Both the position numbers and the translations under genes were made by a program. 64,000 nucleotides of DNA from positions 108,397,111 to 108,461,110 of the forward strand of contig CM061244.1 of assembly GCA_030848705.1 (NCBI GenBank). Reading direction: 5' to 3'. This document shows, in pieces, positions 45,471 through 57,600 of the stretch. The notes below the pieces were generated by a model, which was not told the DNA's origin, searched no databases, and was given only the letters and a program-made list of their open reading frames with translations. Every line of letters begins with the position of its first letter. Positions within the stretch are counted from its first letter, which is position 1. Origin of the DNA: Heracleum sosnowskyi (taxonomy: Eukaryota; Streptophyta; Magnoliopsida; Apiales; Apiaceae).

Positions 45471-45713
45471 GGCAGCTATTGATCCCAACCGTACAATTTT
45501 GAATTTAACGGATACGATTTGTTGGTTGGATTTCCCTTCCCAACCAACCGTGGTTGTGGAAGGGCACCCATATATATATATATAATTTTAAAGATTTTAA
45601 ATGAAAATAGTTATTTTCATAGAACATAATTTATAAAATATTATATTTTGCTAATTTAGATTGCAGAACGTATGTGGTCTCTAGGTCTCCACAAAAAAAG
45701 GTGGTCTCCATAG

Positions 45714-45718
<5 letters not shown>

Positions 45719-45778
<60 letters not shown>
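45719..45778. repeat. (TA)n microsatellite
   Basis: About 60 bp of pure TA, abutting the left end of the MITE at 45779. Confidence 0.95.
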
Positions 45779-45783
<5 letters not shown>

Positions 45784-46164
45784 TAGGTTCAAATTAGAAC
45801 TTTGTTCTGATTTAGAACTTAGAACTGTATCTAATCAATGGCTCATTTTTAATCGTTCTGTTGTAGTACACGATTGATGCCATTCTATTGCAGTACACAA
45901 ATTTTTTTATTATATTTATTAAGATATAATGTTCTTCTACAGAACATCGAGTTTCTTAATAAATTACATGTTATATTTGTAAAATAAATTAATTTTTAGC
46001 ATGATATCATATTACTCTACCATATTACTCTCATTTTCATAAAAATATATATAAAAATTATAATCCAAAAATATAAATAATATTGAAATAGACTAGTATG
46101 TTCTGCATAAGTACATAGATAAGTTCTAAGGGTTCTAACTATAAGTGGTTCTAAGTGGAACCTG

Positions 46165-46168
<4 letters not shown>
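45779..46168. mobile_element. MITE between two TA tracts, about 390 bp
   Basis: The left end reads (G)TAGTTAGGTTCAAATTAGAAC and the reverse complement of the right end reads GGGTCAGGTTCCACTTAGAAC; both continue with TTAGAAC blocks. TA tracts flank it on both sides (45719-45778 and 46169-46197), so the insertion was into a TA microsatellite, as for the giant element. Non-coding. Confidence 0.75.
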
Positions 46169-46204
<36 letters not shown>

Positions 46205-46289
46205 TAAAAAGGATATAATATTTATTTGTATGACATGTTTAATGTGACAATAATAATACTTTACAGACGAAAAAGAGTATTGTAATAAA

Positions 46290-47456
46290 TCATCAATATA
46301 TATATATAAAGGAGGATACACGGGAGGTTATGTGACGCGCCCCTAAGATCATCTCAATCTATTTTTCTAATTTTCTAGAATTTTAGAATTTTAAATACTA
46401 ATAAATAAAAAAATATCCTTTAACATATTAGAAATAGAATAGATGTTCGAATTTATTGAGGAGAATAGTTCGAATTTATAGCGAAGACATATAATTAAAA
46501 GTTCTATTTGAAGTAGAAGAGGTGTTTGAATTTGTAGAGGGGAAGAGTTCAAATATAAAAGAAGTACTTGCAAAGTTATATTTGAAGTAGAATAGGTGTT
46601 TCGATTTATACAGGAGAAGAGTTCGGATATAAAAGAAGTACTTGCAATTAAAAGTTCTATTGGAAGTAGAATAAGCGTTTGTAATACATAACTAAAAGTT
46701 CTATTTGAAGTAGAATATGTAAAGTTATATAGGTGTTTTTTCAACGAAAGAGTGTCTAATTAGAAAAGAAGTATGATAACATAAAAATTAATATATAAGA
46801 AAAATATATAGTCAATATATTAAATTTGAGATTTTGATATTAAAAAGGAAAGCGTGTTTTACGGGAGGACAACTTATTAGCGAGGACCGAGTAATTTTTG
46901 TAATTTATTTGATAGAGTCTTTTTAAAAAATTATTACGCTTTATTGAGGAGAAGAGTTCGAATTTATAGCGAAGACATATAATTAAAAGTTCTATTTAAA
47001 GTAGAATAGGTGTTTGAATTTGTAGAGGGGAAGAGTTCAAATATAAAAGAAGTACTTTCAAAGTTCTATTTGAAATAGAATAGTTGTTTCGATTTATAGA
47101 GGAGAAGAGTTCGGATATAAAAGAAGTACTTGCAATTAAAAGTTCTATTGGAAGTAGAATAAGCGTTTGTAATACATAACTAAAAATTCTATTTGAAGTA
47201 GAATATGTAAAGTTATATAGGTGTTTTTTCAACGAAAGAGTGTCTAATTAGAAAAGAAGTACGATAACATAAAAATTAATATATAAGAAAAATATATAGT
47301 CAATATATTAAATTTGAGATTTTGATATTAAAAAGGAAAGCGTGTTTTACGGGAGGATGACTTATTAGCGAGGACCGAGTAATTTTTGTAATTTATTTGA
47401 TAGAGTTTTTAAAAAAAACTTATTACGCCGCCGCGAAGCGCGACTTTTTCAACTAG
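46290..47456 (+). mobile_element. Helitron-like element with internal 488 bp duplication
   Basis: The 3' end has a hairpin CGCG-AAG-CGCG (47432-47442), a short spacer and CTAG at 47453-47456 followed by T. The 5' end is placed at TC (46290) after an A, as Helitrons insert between A and T. Two copies of a roughly 488 bp unit start at 46453 and 46941 ('ttattgaggagaa(t/g)agttcgaa'), and each ends with 'acgggagga(c/t)(a/g)acttattagcgaggaccg'. No replicase-helicase, so non-autonomous. Confidence 0.6.
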
Positions 47457-47595
47457 TTAAAATATAAAATACATTGTTATGGGTGTTAAAAGACATTCTA
47501 GTATGATTCAATATAAATATTTTAGACAAGCGTTTGCTCTGAGTCTTTGAACTAGTCCGATTATTTAGATTTAAGTACTTTCTTGTTATTATAGT

Positions 47596-47974
47596 TAGGG
47601 GAGAGCATGGGTCGGTTCGGCTCAGTTTTTGGATAAAACCGGAACTGGACCCATGTATTTTCGGTTTCTAAAATCAAAAATCAAAACCGCAACCGCCGAC
47701 TCGGTTTCGATTTTAAAATCTCGGTTCGGTTACAATTAGACCCGGCAATTTTCGACACGACACAAAAACACGACACGAAACGACACGAAAATTTAGTGTT
47801 TGGGTTTCCATTTTTAGTACACGAAACGAAAGTACATGAACACGAAAGTACACGACCGAGATTTAGTGTCGGGTTTGGGTTTACCCTTCAAGTACACGAC
47901 ACGACACGAAGTACACGAAATAAATAAATTAATTAATTAAATAAATTAAATAAATTAAATAAATTAAATAAATT

Positions 47975-48016
<42 letters not shown>

Positions 48017-50485
48017 TTTTTAACATAATATAAAACATTATGTTCAATTTTATGACATACGTTTAATTGACAAATATGTATAATGTATTGTTAATTCTGG
48101 ATTTCTGGTGACATGAACTGTTAAAGCATTTCGTGTACAATTTCGTGTTAATTTTGTTTCGTTATCGGTTCGTTTCGTTTCGTTTCGTGTAAACGAAAAC
48201 TACACAAATAATCTCGTGTCGTTTCGTGTTTTTTACCGTGTCGTGTTCGTGTCTAGATTTTGGGTACACGAATTTATTTCGTGTCATTTTCGGGTAGACG
48301 TTTCAGGTACACGAAACACGAAAGTACACGACACGAACGAATTGCCAGGTCTAGTTACAATCGGCTTGGTTCCGGTTACAAAACCGACTAAAATAAAAAT
48401 GACAAAACATATTTTAGTAGTAGAATACTAAAAAGAAACTTAATTAAAACAATTAATAGAATTCAAGATTACATTAAACCGTTCATTTGTTCTTCCCGAA
48501 TTTCTACAGAGTATAAATTAAGTCATTACACACAATCTGATTCCAGGACATTGGAAATTGGACTAACTAAATAGAACTGAAAAAGGTTGATTCCGGCAGT
48601 GACAAGAGAGCATGAGCATAGCTGCACAAAAGAGCACTTCAATACACCTGCAAAGAACAACACTGGAAGCAATTATGCAGTGTGATAAGACTTCAAAAAA
48701 CAAAGGAAAAGACGTCAAGATTTCCTTTATATATTTAACATCACACTAGACTAACAAGAGATCTAAAGCCACGACAAACAAGGACATGCTTGATTCATAT
48801 AATGAAACATGATAAACAAAGAAGATTTAATTAAAGTCACTTACTGGAAAATACAAAAAAAGGGACATGTACAGTACGCAAGTTCATAACAACTAACATT
48901 ACCCCTTTGTTGGACAGTATTCTATTTAATGTCGGCTAAGTAATAATTATCTAAAACAATAGTCGAATTGGCTCTGACTCATTCTCAGTGGATTACAGTA
49001 AGACTAAGACTAAACATCAACTCACAATAAGACTAAGACATACCAAATATATTACCACAACTAGAGTCTAGATAGCAAAACCTGAGAAACAACTAACAAG
49101 TACTAAAATTACCTCTAAACCATCTTGTTAATTACAACAGATGTATTACCTTCAAACTTCAGTCATCAATGTCCAACCTTTGTAATACGCTTCCAACTTT
49201 GAGCTCATCTATAAAACAATAAAACAATGTCATTATAATAAGAGTAAGACTACCAGTACTAATAACCAATTAAAATAGAGAACAGACAATTAGAATCAGT
49301 AATTAGAATCAGACAATAAGACTACCAGCAAATGAATAACAAAGTAATAATGCAGAAAGATATCAACAAAGCTCAGCTGGAAATAATCCATCAGTAGCAC
49401 AATTCATTAAATTTGACAGCCCACATACTCAGAATCTGCAGGTCTATAAATCTGGGCTGGTCTAGTTTAAATTAAGTATATAAGTTGATCTTTCTTTATC
49501 TAAATCTCAAGTTGAAATCAATGGACAGGTTACAAAAAACACTAGTGCTTTCTTGTGTCTTGTTTTACAAAAAACACTAGCTCAAGATAACAATTATGTT
49601 TTAACAACTAACAATTATGCATTCAAAAGTAACACTAAATTCAACACCTGTTGTAAATGGCAACAAACAATTAACACAAAGTCACAAAAGCATACAGTAA
49701 ACACTAAAATCAATATATATTAGATAAATACAAATTGGGTAAATCGTAAAATTAATTTATAAAATTCACAAATCGATAAAAGTAAGCATATAATCAATAG
49801 ATATTATATAACACTTCAATTATATTAACACTTCAATTATATTAGTTAAAAGTAATTCATACCACTTCAATTTCAATGACTGCTTCTTGAGCTGCTTCTT
49901 GTTGAGCTACTTCATTCCAAGACATCAAAAAGCTTCATGTTGAGTGAAATCGTGAAGTACCAAATGTCCAGATCTATTGACTTACTTGTAAATTGTAATT
50001 GAGTACGGCTGTAAGCTACTAAGTGTAAGGCGTATGCTCCTTCAATACTTTGCAGTTTGCTATACCTATTACCTAATGACTAATGGGCATTAGGGAAATG
50101 GCTAATGTCTGAGAGGCCGAGAGACAAGAGTCTGATAATTTTTGGGTTCTGGCCCAATTACACAATTAGCTTGGCCCAATTTGTAATTACAATTACAGTG
50201 ACTATTTTATTCTTGTAAATGGTAATATATAAATATGTTTTTAAATTCAAAAAAATTATTATATATATATATATATAATATTATTACTTTGTTTATATTA
50301 ATACCCGGTTCAGTTCGGTTTGTATCGGTTCGGTTGGAACCTAAAACCGGAACCCAACCATTTAAATCGACTCGGTTTATATTTTTCGGTTTCGGTTTCA
50401 GATCGGTTTTATTCGGTTCATTTTTCCCGATTTTTCTCGTTTCGGATCGGTTTCAGTTTTTAATTCGGTTTTCTGCTTAGCCCTA
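47596..50485. mobile_element. Non-autonomous hAT-like element, 2.9 kb, with CGGTTCGG sub-ends
   Basis: Ends TAGGGG... and ...CCCTA, flanked by ATTATAGT (47588-47595) and ATTCTAGT (50486-50493), a 7 of 8 match. Both sub-ends are packed with CGGTTCGG/CCGAACCG motifs, a pattern common in plant hAT elements. The interior (48420-50230) has no transposase motif or usable open frame. Another element is nested at 47737-48353. Confidence 0.72.
47737..48353. mobile_element. hAT MITE, 617 bp, nested in the larger hAT-like element
   Basis: Inverted ends TAGACC(C/T)GGCAATT, flanked by the 8 bp duplication GTTACAAT at 47729-47736 and 48354-48361. Sub-ends carry repeats of ACACGACACGAAA. The middle has a short (TA)n and an AAATAAATT array (47918-47975). 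No coding capacity. Confidence 0.9.
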
Positions 50486-50579
50486 ATTCTAGTAGTGGAT
50501 GAACAAATTATTTGCGAATCTTGATAAGGTGGAATTTTGATAAGGCGAAGATGTTATATACATATACAAGCCTATAACT

Positions 50580-51316
50580 CGTGCGATGCACGGATGAATT
50601 TTAGTATTTTTATATGATTTACTATTATTTTTTTTATCTTATTTTATTAGCATTTATTTGTATTTTGATCTTAAATTTTTTTAATATGTTGTCGACGGAA
50701 TAATATCTTGAACTTTTGGATGTAGCTTAGAAAAATAGATGATATAAATATTTAATAATAATAATATGTTGTTGACGGGATTCGAATCTTGAACCCGTGA
50801 CAGTATTTTAGATACCAAAAAAATAATATTCTTTTAATATTACATCAAACGGTTCTCATTTATCTATATTTATATCTAACGATTATTATTTAGAGAACCA
50901 AACTACCAACCAACCAAATAGATGGTAGTTTGCTTATAATAGTATTTTTTTTAATGATTTTTTATTATTTTTTATCTTATTAGCATTTATTTGTTTTTTG
51001 ATCTTAAAATTTTTTAATATGTTGTTGACGAGATTCGAACCTTGAACCCGTGGGAGCATTTTAGATATCAAAAAAAGAATATTCTTTTAATATTACATCC
51101 AACGGTTCTCATTTATCTATATTTATATCTAACGGTTATTATTTAGAGGACCAAACTACCAACCAAATAGAGATGACCAAACTACCAACCAAATAGAGGG
51201 TGGTTTGCTTATAATATTATAGTATAGATAGATGTGACTTCTCAATGTACTCGATTAATAAATAGATAATATTTAAAAAAATTTCAAGTCTTAAACAGTC
51301 ACGTAACTAAAGTAAC
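50580..51316. repeat. 254 bp tandem repeat with Helitron-like hairpins at its edges
   Basis: 'atgttgttgacg' with a following 'ttcgaa' and 'tctatatttatatctaacg' recurs at 50765 and 51019 (254 bp step), with a partial unit from 50686. Just left is a hairpin CGTGC-GAT-GCACG followed by TTAG (50581-50603), and at right CTAG begins an inverted hairpin (next entry). The block is probably a dispersed non-autonomous element carrying a tRNA-like 'ttcgaa' box. Confidence 0.55.
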
Positions 51317-51350
51317 TAGCGTAAAAGCCAGTGCAAGGCACGGGTCTCGA
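51316..51350 (-). mobile_element. Helitron-like 3' end on the minus strand
   Basis: Read on the minus strand: hairpin CCGTGC-CTT-GCACTGG, a short spacer, then CTAG with T next. This suggests a Helitron body extending to the right; its 5' end was not found. Confidence 0.4.
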
Positions 51351-51359
51351 TTCTAACTC

Positions 51360-53780
51360 GTAAGTTTGGCGATATTTATATGTTTGTAAACCTTCTTGGA
51401 AAGTAAAGTCTAAATTTTTTCTAAAATTAATACTCTGAATAGAAAGTTTTCATAACTAAAATACTTAACCAAATTTTAACTTTACACGGGAGGTGAAACC
51501 AAGTCAAACTCTATTTCTGGGAACCTTTTGCAATGCTTATATATACTTATATTGACTTTGCGACGTTCATTAGAATATGAAGCCTCAAGCCTTTCTCCTT
51601 TATCATAGGACGGGCAAGATTTTTTTGTGGTCCTTCATGTAATGAGACCCGATATCTTGATACTGGCCTCCAATTCTAATTAGAAATCTAACTTGTAGAG
51701 TATTCATTTAATGATATAAGCAATTAAGGTGGTGTATAATTTATGTGCAAAAGACTAAAAATTGTTAATATATAAAGAAGTTACTTTAAAAAGGTCTTGC
51801 ATAAGAGTTGGAGTTGTACTTTGCCCATACCGCAACAAATTGAATGTCCTTTTGGCCCATTAATTCACAAATTCACAGGCCAAATCTTGTACAGTATTGT
51901 TAGCTACAACAAACACAAGAACTAGATAAACCCATGCAATATAGTATTTTTCTTTCTTATTCTTGAACTTAACTAATTCCATTCTTTGGTATTTGATTCA
52001 AATTAGACAGTTGCAACGAACAGACCCAATTAAGCATGAACATGTTTTCCTATTTCTAAGTAACTAACCAAGAAATTTTCTATTTACATGGATTTTCTAA
52101 TGGACAAACAACATTCAAAAGTCAATACATCCATTGCAAAGGTGCACGAACATTACACACCCTACAACAGGATCTTACTACCCGACCTCACATGCCACGC
52201 TAGGAAAAACAATTTATCGCTACTTGCTACACGCTGAGGACAACCATTGCTTTGCACGTCTACAAATGATGCTTAGCAATGACCCCTGTTTGCATGGGTA
52301 ATTATATATAGTTTTCATTTACGTAACCTATGTACTTTTCACAAAATACTTGAACTTAAAATTTTGTTTGCAATGTAAGCTGACAACTAATTACTAAATA
52401 ATATTACTTAAAAATACTATATATATATATATATGTTATTTTATTTATATAATTTGTCAAGAATCAAGAAGCAAACATTTTTAGTACATAGCCCAGTATC
52501 TATATTTGGTCGTATTTGGTCGATACAAAGAGTGATAACCGCAAACCAAATATAAAATTCAAGGAATTTTGGAAACATATATATTTTTTTAGTGCGAGCT
52601 TGTATATATTATACAGTTTTTCATTATTTCTATACTTTTTATACACTCCATAGACATAAATAGGGTGCATGTGAAGCTAAAATAATACTCATATAAAAGT
52701 TACAATCTAGCTATTGTTAACAACTGTATTAAGCATGGACGCATATAAACACATCATCACTATATCTAATGTGTTAGCGACCATATGACAAGTTACATAA
52801 TTTCAATTTTTTGTTACATGTATTGTGTAGGAGCACATACCTTGAATGCTTGCTCTTGTATATCTAGCAACCCCAGAAACTTTATTTATGGGAAATCCAA
52901 TGCATGAGCAGTTCTTTTAAGATATCTACTGTACAGAAAATTGTACGTAAGAACAAAAATTACAATGCTAGTTGTAAAATGAACAAAGAAAGTAAACCTG
53001 GTAGTGGAAGAACCATGTGTAGACTAAAACACCACCCCTAGCATGCAGAATACCAGTGATGAAACAGTTTCTACAATTAAATATGGCATTAATCAAAATA
53101 ATAAGGTAATGAGTTATCTTAGTTCAAAGTTAAGGTTTTTATATTATATAACATGCAAACTACTATGATTAGTGTTATGTTTTTTAATATTAGATACTTA
53201 CATCTTACGCATCCATTTTGGAAGAAAACCTAATTTAATCATGTTTTCGAAAACAACAATGTCTAACAACCAAGATAATTTGTTTTCGCGCTTTCTTCAC
53301 ATATTATTTGGTTGATGTTTTATTGTCCAATTTCAACATCTTTCTCGTTAAATTCACACAATTTAATATATATTAAACCTAAAGATAAACAGGTTTAAAG
53401 TACTAAGTAGGATGCATAGAAAAGTAGTTGATTTGTTAAAACAAATCGCAGAATTTCGATCAAAAGGAATGACTGAACAATCTAACACAGTCTCGTTACA
53501 GAATTAGGTTATGCATTATGTGGTCTCATTGATCAGTATATGGCCCTTCATGTATGTGTACTATTTCTAGCCCTTATGTGTTGAGTTTAATTTATCTGGA
53601 CTTCTGATTGTTAAAAAATTATACTGAAAATTTAAAAGAAAAAAGTAAAAAAAATAAAAAGAACCAGGCAAATATTTTTAGTATAAGAGAGGAATAATTC
53701 CATGATTAGCGTAAAAGTGTTTCTAAAACAAGTTCTAGAGCAATTGACTTGCTCGAGAAATCAATAGAAAAACTTACATG
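51360..53780. other. Unrecognised non-coding stretch
   Basis: No open frame above noise and no bounded repeat, apart from a short (TA)n near 52417. Base composition is less extreme than in the first 10 kb, so decayed single-copy DNA is possible. Confidence 0.4.
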
Positions 53781-53781
53781 T

Positions 53782-54093
53782 TCACATAAACCCGGCCCTC
53801 TTCGAAAAACTTGTGCCAGCAGAAGGTCTCCTCTCAGGTGCCCTGGATATACCGAGAGCCTTTAACTTTCTATTATTCCTCTCCTCATCGATGTCTGATT
53901 CAGCTCCTCTCTTTTTCCCTGCATTGGTTGCTTCCTTGTCCAACTCGTGCCACGTCTTTCCTTCTTCCTCTTTTGACCACTCCTCAGATTCATATCCCTC
54001 ATCCTCCTTCGACTCCACTAGTGATGCACTGGCACTATCATCATTTTCTGACTCTGAGTCAGATTTCACATCAGAAGGCTCATAACCCTTGTC
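53782..54093 (-). pseudogene. SPT16 (FACT histone chaperone) C-terminal fragment
   Basis: Minus-strand translation reads GYEPSDVKSDSESENDDS, then SLVESKEDEG, GKTWHELDKEATNA, and ends SRAPERRPSAGTSFSKRAGF before a stop. This is the acidic tail of plant SPT16 (a FACT subunit that handles nucleosomes during transcription), including the basic C-terminal end. SPT16 proteins exceed 1,000 residues; only about 100 are here, equal to the last exon. The copy has lost typical lysines, fits a pseudogene or captured fragment, and lies head to head with the pectinesterase fragment. Confidence 0.8.
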
Positions 54094-54170
54094 TTTTCTT
54101 GATGTAAGCCACCTACACCAAGGGACTCAGGCCCAAGAGAATCTCCAGGGGGAAGCAAGTAGCTGCAAAC

Positions 54171-54404
54171 ATGACAAAAACCCAATACTCAGAACAACAA
54201 TTCTTAAAGTGGGTCAAGTTTGTTGGTACTCTTAAGCATTCAATTTTTTCTCTTGCCAATAATAAGCTCTTTCCTTCTTACACTCTTACTGTTGATCGAA
54301 ATCCAGCCACCAGAGATTTCACGTTGATTCAAGAGGCCATTGATTCTCTACCTTTTATTAATCTCGCGAGAGTTGTGATCAAGGTTCATGCAGGAGTTTA
54401 CACA
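54171..54404 (+). pseudogene. Pectinesterase (PME53-like) first-exon fragment
   Basis: Contains FLKWVKFVGTLKHSIF, NKLFPSYTLTVDRNPA, DFTLIQEAIDSLPFINL and RVVIKVHAGVYT, the start of the pectinesterase fold in the PME53 group. It stops at TAG right after VYT, where the family continues with EKV. None of the catalytic motifs (GxYxE continuation, QAVAL, QDTL, DFIFG, LGRPW) were found downstream. Pectinesterases remove methyl groups from cell-wall pectin; this piece cannot. It begins about 75 bp from the SPT16 fragment. Confidence 0.8.
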
Positions 54405-54409
54405 TAGGA

Positions 54410-57400
54410 TTTAACAAACATATGTACAAATCATTTGCATAATTTGTACTTGGGTGTTTGTGTTTGTATATTTTGAAAATAGCCAGTTCCCAAGGTTTGA
54501 TCTTCAAGGAGTAGTTTTTTTTGGAGGTCAATGTCACAAAGGAAACTTCCATGACAGCCTATGAACAATAGTAGACCTCTGACACCTGACTCATACACAT
54601 GACGAACGCCAATTTTCAAACTATATATATATATATATATGCAAATGGGTCGAAGATATAACTTTCATGGAAAATGTAGACATTTTCTACAAGAATTTTT
54701 TTAGATTTCATCACCAAAAGTCTACAATCTTGAGGAGGTGAAAAAAAGCTATTCTGAGGCACAAAATAATTCATCACCTTCGGAAATTCCTCGTCTTCCG
54801 CCACTTCTCTGGCTAGAGTTGCCCTCAACTGAAATGAGGAAAAATTAAATACACAACCATGTTAAATTTTTAGAGACGAGATTGAAGCACATAACCATTG
54901 CAAGTCTTTTTAGACAAAATCTCTTTGCATATACTGCTTTACAAGTTACATTCCTTCCAACAGTAAGTTATGTCAAATGATGTAAATCTAGACACGAGTG
55001 ACAAACCAGGATGAAGGCTAAAAAAAGAACAATTCTGATGTACTAATTTTCTTAGCAAATTATTGATAGTTTCAGGTAGATCACAGAGATGGATTGGTTT
55101 TTGCTCGAAGAAACACTCCACTGAGACTTTTATCTGCTACACCCTACCAAATAAATCATGACTATATCAAGACTCATGGTGTATATGGTAGAAAAGTCAA
55201 TAATCCTTTAAATAGAGAGGTAACTGAAAGATATAGGCGACTAATGCCTCAACATAAATGTCTCTTTGGTATCAGAGTCTTTATTTTGTACAACATTAGT
55301 GCCAATCAAAGAAAGTTATTTTCAATAGATAGTTGTAAGAATGAGCTACCACCTAAATGTTCTCCGAGTAGTAAATTTTTGTTACACTATGTTTCTGACC
55401 TAGATTCAAATTTTAATTTAAACAATCAGTATATAAAAAGGGAAGGAATTAGCATTAGCTAATCCCCTGGACTTAAAATATTACCATCATAAGACACATC
55501 TCCAGAACTGTTCTATGTAAGCAAGAACACGTCAGAAGGCAAATTAGTGACATGGTGGAAATCACGAAGACTGAAGTATTCTTTCCGAATATGTATAATA
55601 CTCACATATACTAATACTAAAATGCAATAATATGTAGTAGTCTAAAATCAATAGAAAATTTCAATATTTACCATCCAATTTAGTTGGATTAATATGTGTA
55701 AAATAGGTGCAAAATGAATATTCTTTATTTCTCGGTGCTACGGAAAAAGGGCTAACATTAGTGTACTTACAAAATTAAGATTAAAGTAGGGAGAGTGTTG
55801 AGGTTTTCCACTGCAATATCTTGGATTAGCAATGTTCAATGCCACATCTCTCGATCCTTGACTGAGATAATTGTAATACATCAATAAAGTAATAAAAATA
55901 AAGGTTGATTTAGATTAATGGTAAAATAACAACTTACCGCATAATATTTGAAATATGGTATTATGTTAGAATTTCATCAGGACATGATACCCAATCGTAT
56001 TCAGTTGAAGGCTATGCAATTCTCCAAACATAAACATGCATCATGCGCAGAACCCTGGAATTAGACTTGTGCATATGTATTTGAAATTGATCCCACACCT
56101 GGAAATGTATAAGTGACGACCTTCTCACTATAACACACAAGAACCACCACAGATAGAAGCTACTATCGAAAGCGATCATATGTCTCTTGCCCTACCCAAA
56201 CCCAAACCCAAACCCAATTCCATAAACATTCGTCCGTTTTCCCTAAGAGAGGTTATGTGTCATATGGTAATTTTGTTATTTTCTATAATTAAGGGGCATT
56301 TTGGTAATTTCACGAGCATTTGTTTGTCATACTTTTCCCTTAGTCGCGTTATTATATATAGAAGAGATTGGCATACCTAAACAAAAACACCCATTCCCAA
56401 TGTTACTAAAAATTAAATCATATATATGTTCACCCCATTCTATTGAATCAATAGCAACCTCGACAAATTCTTTATCCACGACCAAAGTAGCACAAGCGCA
56501 AATCCTAATTGGCTAGTAATCGAACATAAAGCACAAAATTCTGAATTATAAACACTGGAAAAACGTAAACAATAAAAGTAGATTGAGTTGAAGTTAATTA
56601 AAAAAGTTGCAATGCCTCGAGAAATGTCAAATGGATTAGTTTGAGCCAAAATAATGATCAACTTATGAAATAAAAAATTAGATGTCAGATAATTAATTAT
56701 CTGAGAAGCCAACAACTTCCACCACCAATAAAACCTAAGAACTATAATTTTACCTTCCATGTGCCTGAAGCACTGTAAATGCAGTATGGACCGAAGCATT
56801 ATATATACCTAAGAGTTCTCTTGAGCGTCCCGTTCATCAAAATCACATATATTTCATTTACACTATTTAGATTTTATCTACAAAATCATATGTAGAAAAA
56901 AAATTAGCCTATTTTACTCCAGTTCATGTCTCGTTTCACAAGTCATAATAATCTTAATAGTGAAATAGCATCAATTGAAACACATACTGGTTCAACATAT
57001 CTGGCGCTTTGTAGGACCTGACCTCTTAAATTACCTTGGCCTGGGACCACAAAATAATCATGGACAACATGAACGAAATCAAACAATCAATCCAAGAAAA
57101 CTATGACTAAACTGATTATACAATTTCACAATTAAAAGCAGAACAACACACCCAAATGAAAACCCGCATAAAAATCATATATTCAAATTGGCCAAACATA
57201 CAAAATTATCAAATACCATAATTGATATGACCTTATAAAGTGATGAAACGCCAACCTCCACCAAGGGCGACGTATCCTGATACCGTTCCTCCTATGCCGC
57301 CACCTCCAATCAAATGGCCAAAATGAACGAAAGGGTGGACAATTCACCAATTCAGATGGCTCTCCAAATGTTAGATCACCTCAAGTGGACTGATCGTCCA

Positions 57401-57600
57401 ATTCTAAGGGGTAATTCACTACAAACGGGAAGTTAGATGCAGATAAAATACGGACAAACAGAGCATGGGTTTGTTTGTTCCGCCAGGCATCGAAAACATG
57501 GGTAAGGGCGCAGGGCACTTTTGATATTCTGAAAATAATAGAGGTATAACCGTCTTTTCACAGCCAATTAATTGGAAACTTTCGCCCCTAGTCGGCGTTT
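54410..57600. other. Mostly unrecognised stretch with a 122-codon open frame
   Basis: An open frame at 55094-55462 (plus) reads PYQINHDYIKTHGVYGRKVNN but matches no family I know; it lacks a clear promoter or neighbours. A minus frame at 54616-54828 (LAREVAEDEEFPKVMNYF) looks gene-derived but was not identified. A CCCAAA run (56199-56218) is not telomeric. Around 57250-57530 GC content rises, which could be an old promoter or first exon. Confidence 0.35.

Noticed and set aside
46391..47232. Two related minus-strand open frames (MKKHLYNFTYSTSNR...)
   Set aside because: They arise from the 488 bp duplication in the Helitron-like element and have low-complexity composition.
50761..50810. tRNA gene suggested by GGGATTCGAA box
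   Set aside because: Only a B-box-like motif is present, repeated in a dispersed element; no cloverleaf or A box at the right spacing.
56199..56218. Telomere-like repeat
   Set aside because: The unit is CCCAAA, not CCCTAAA, and only about four copies occur, inside an open frame by chance.
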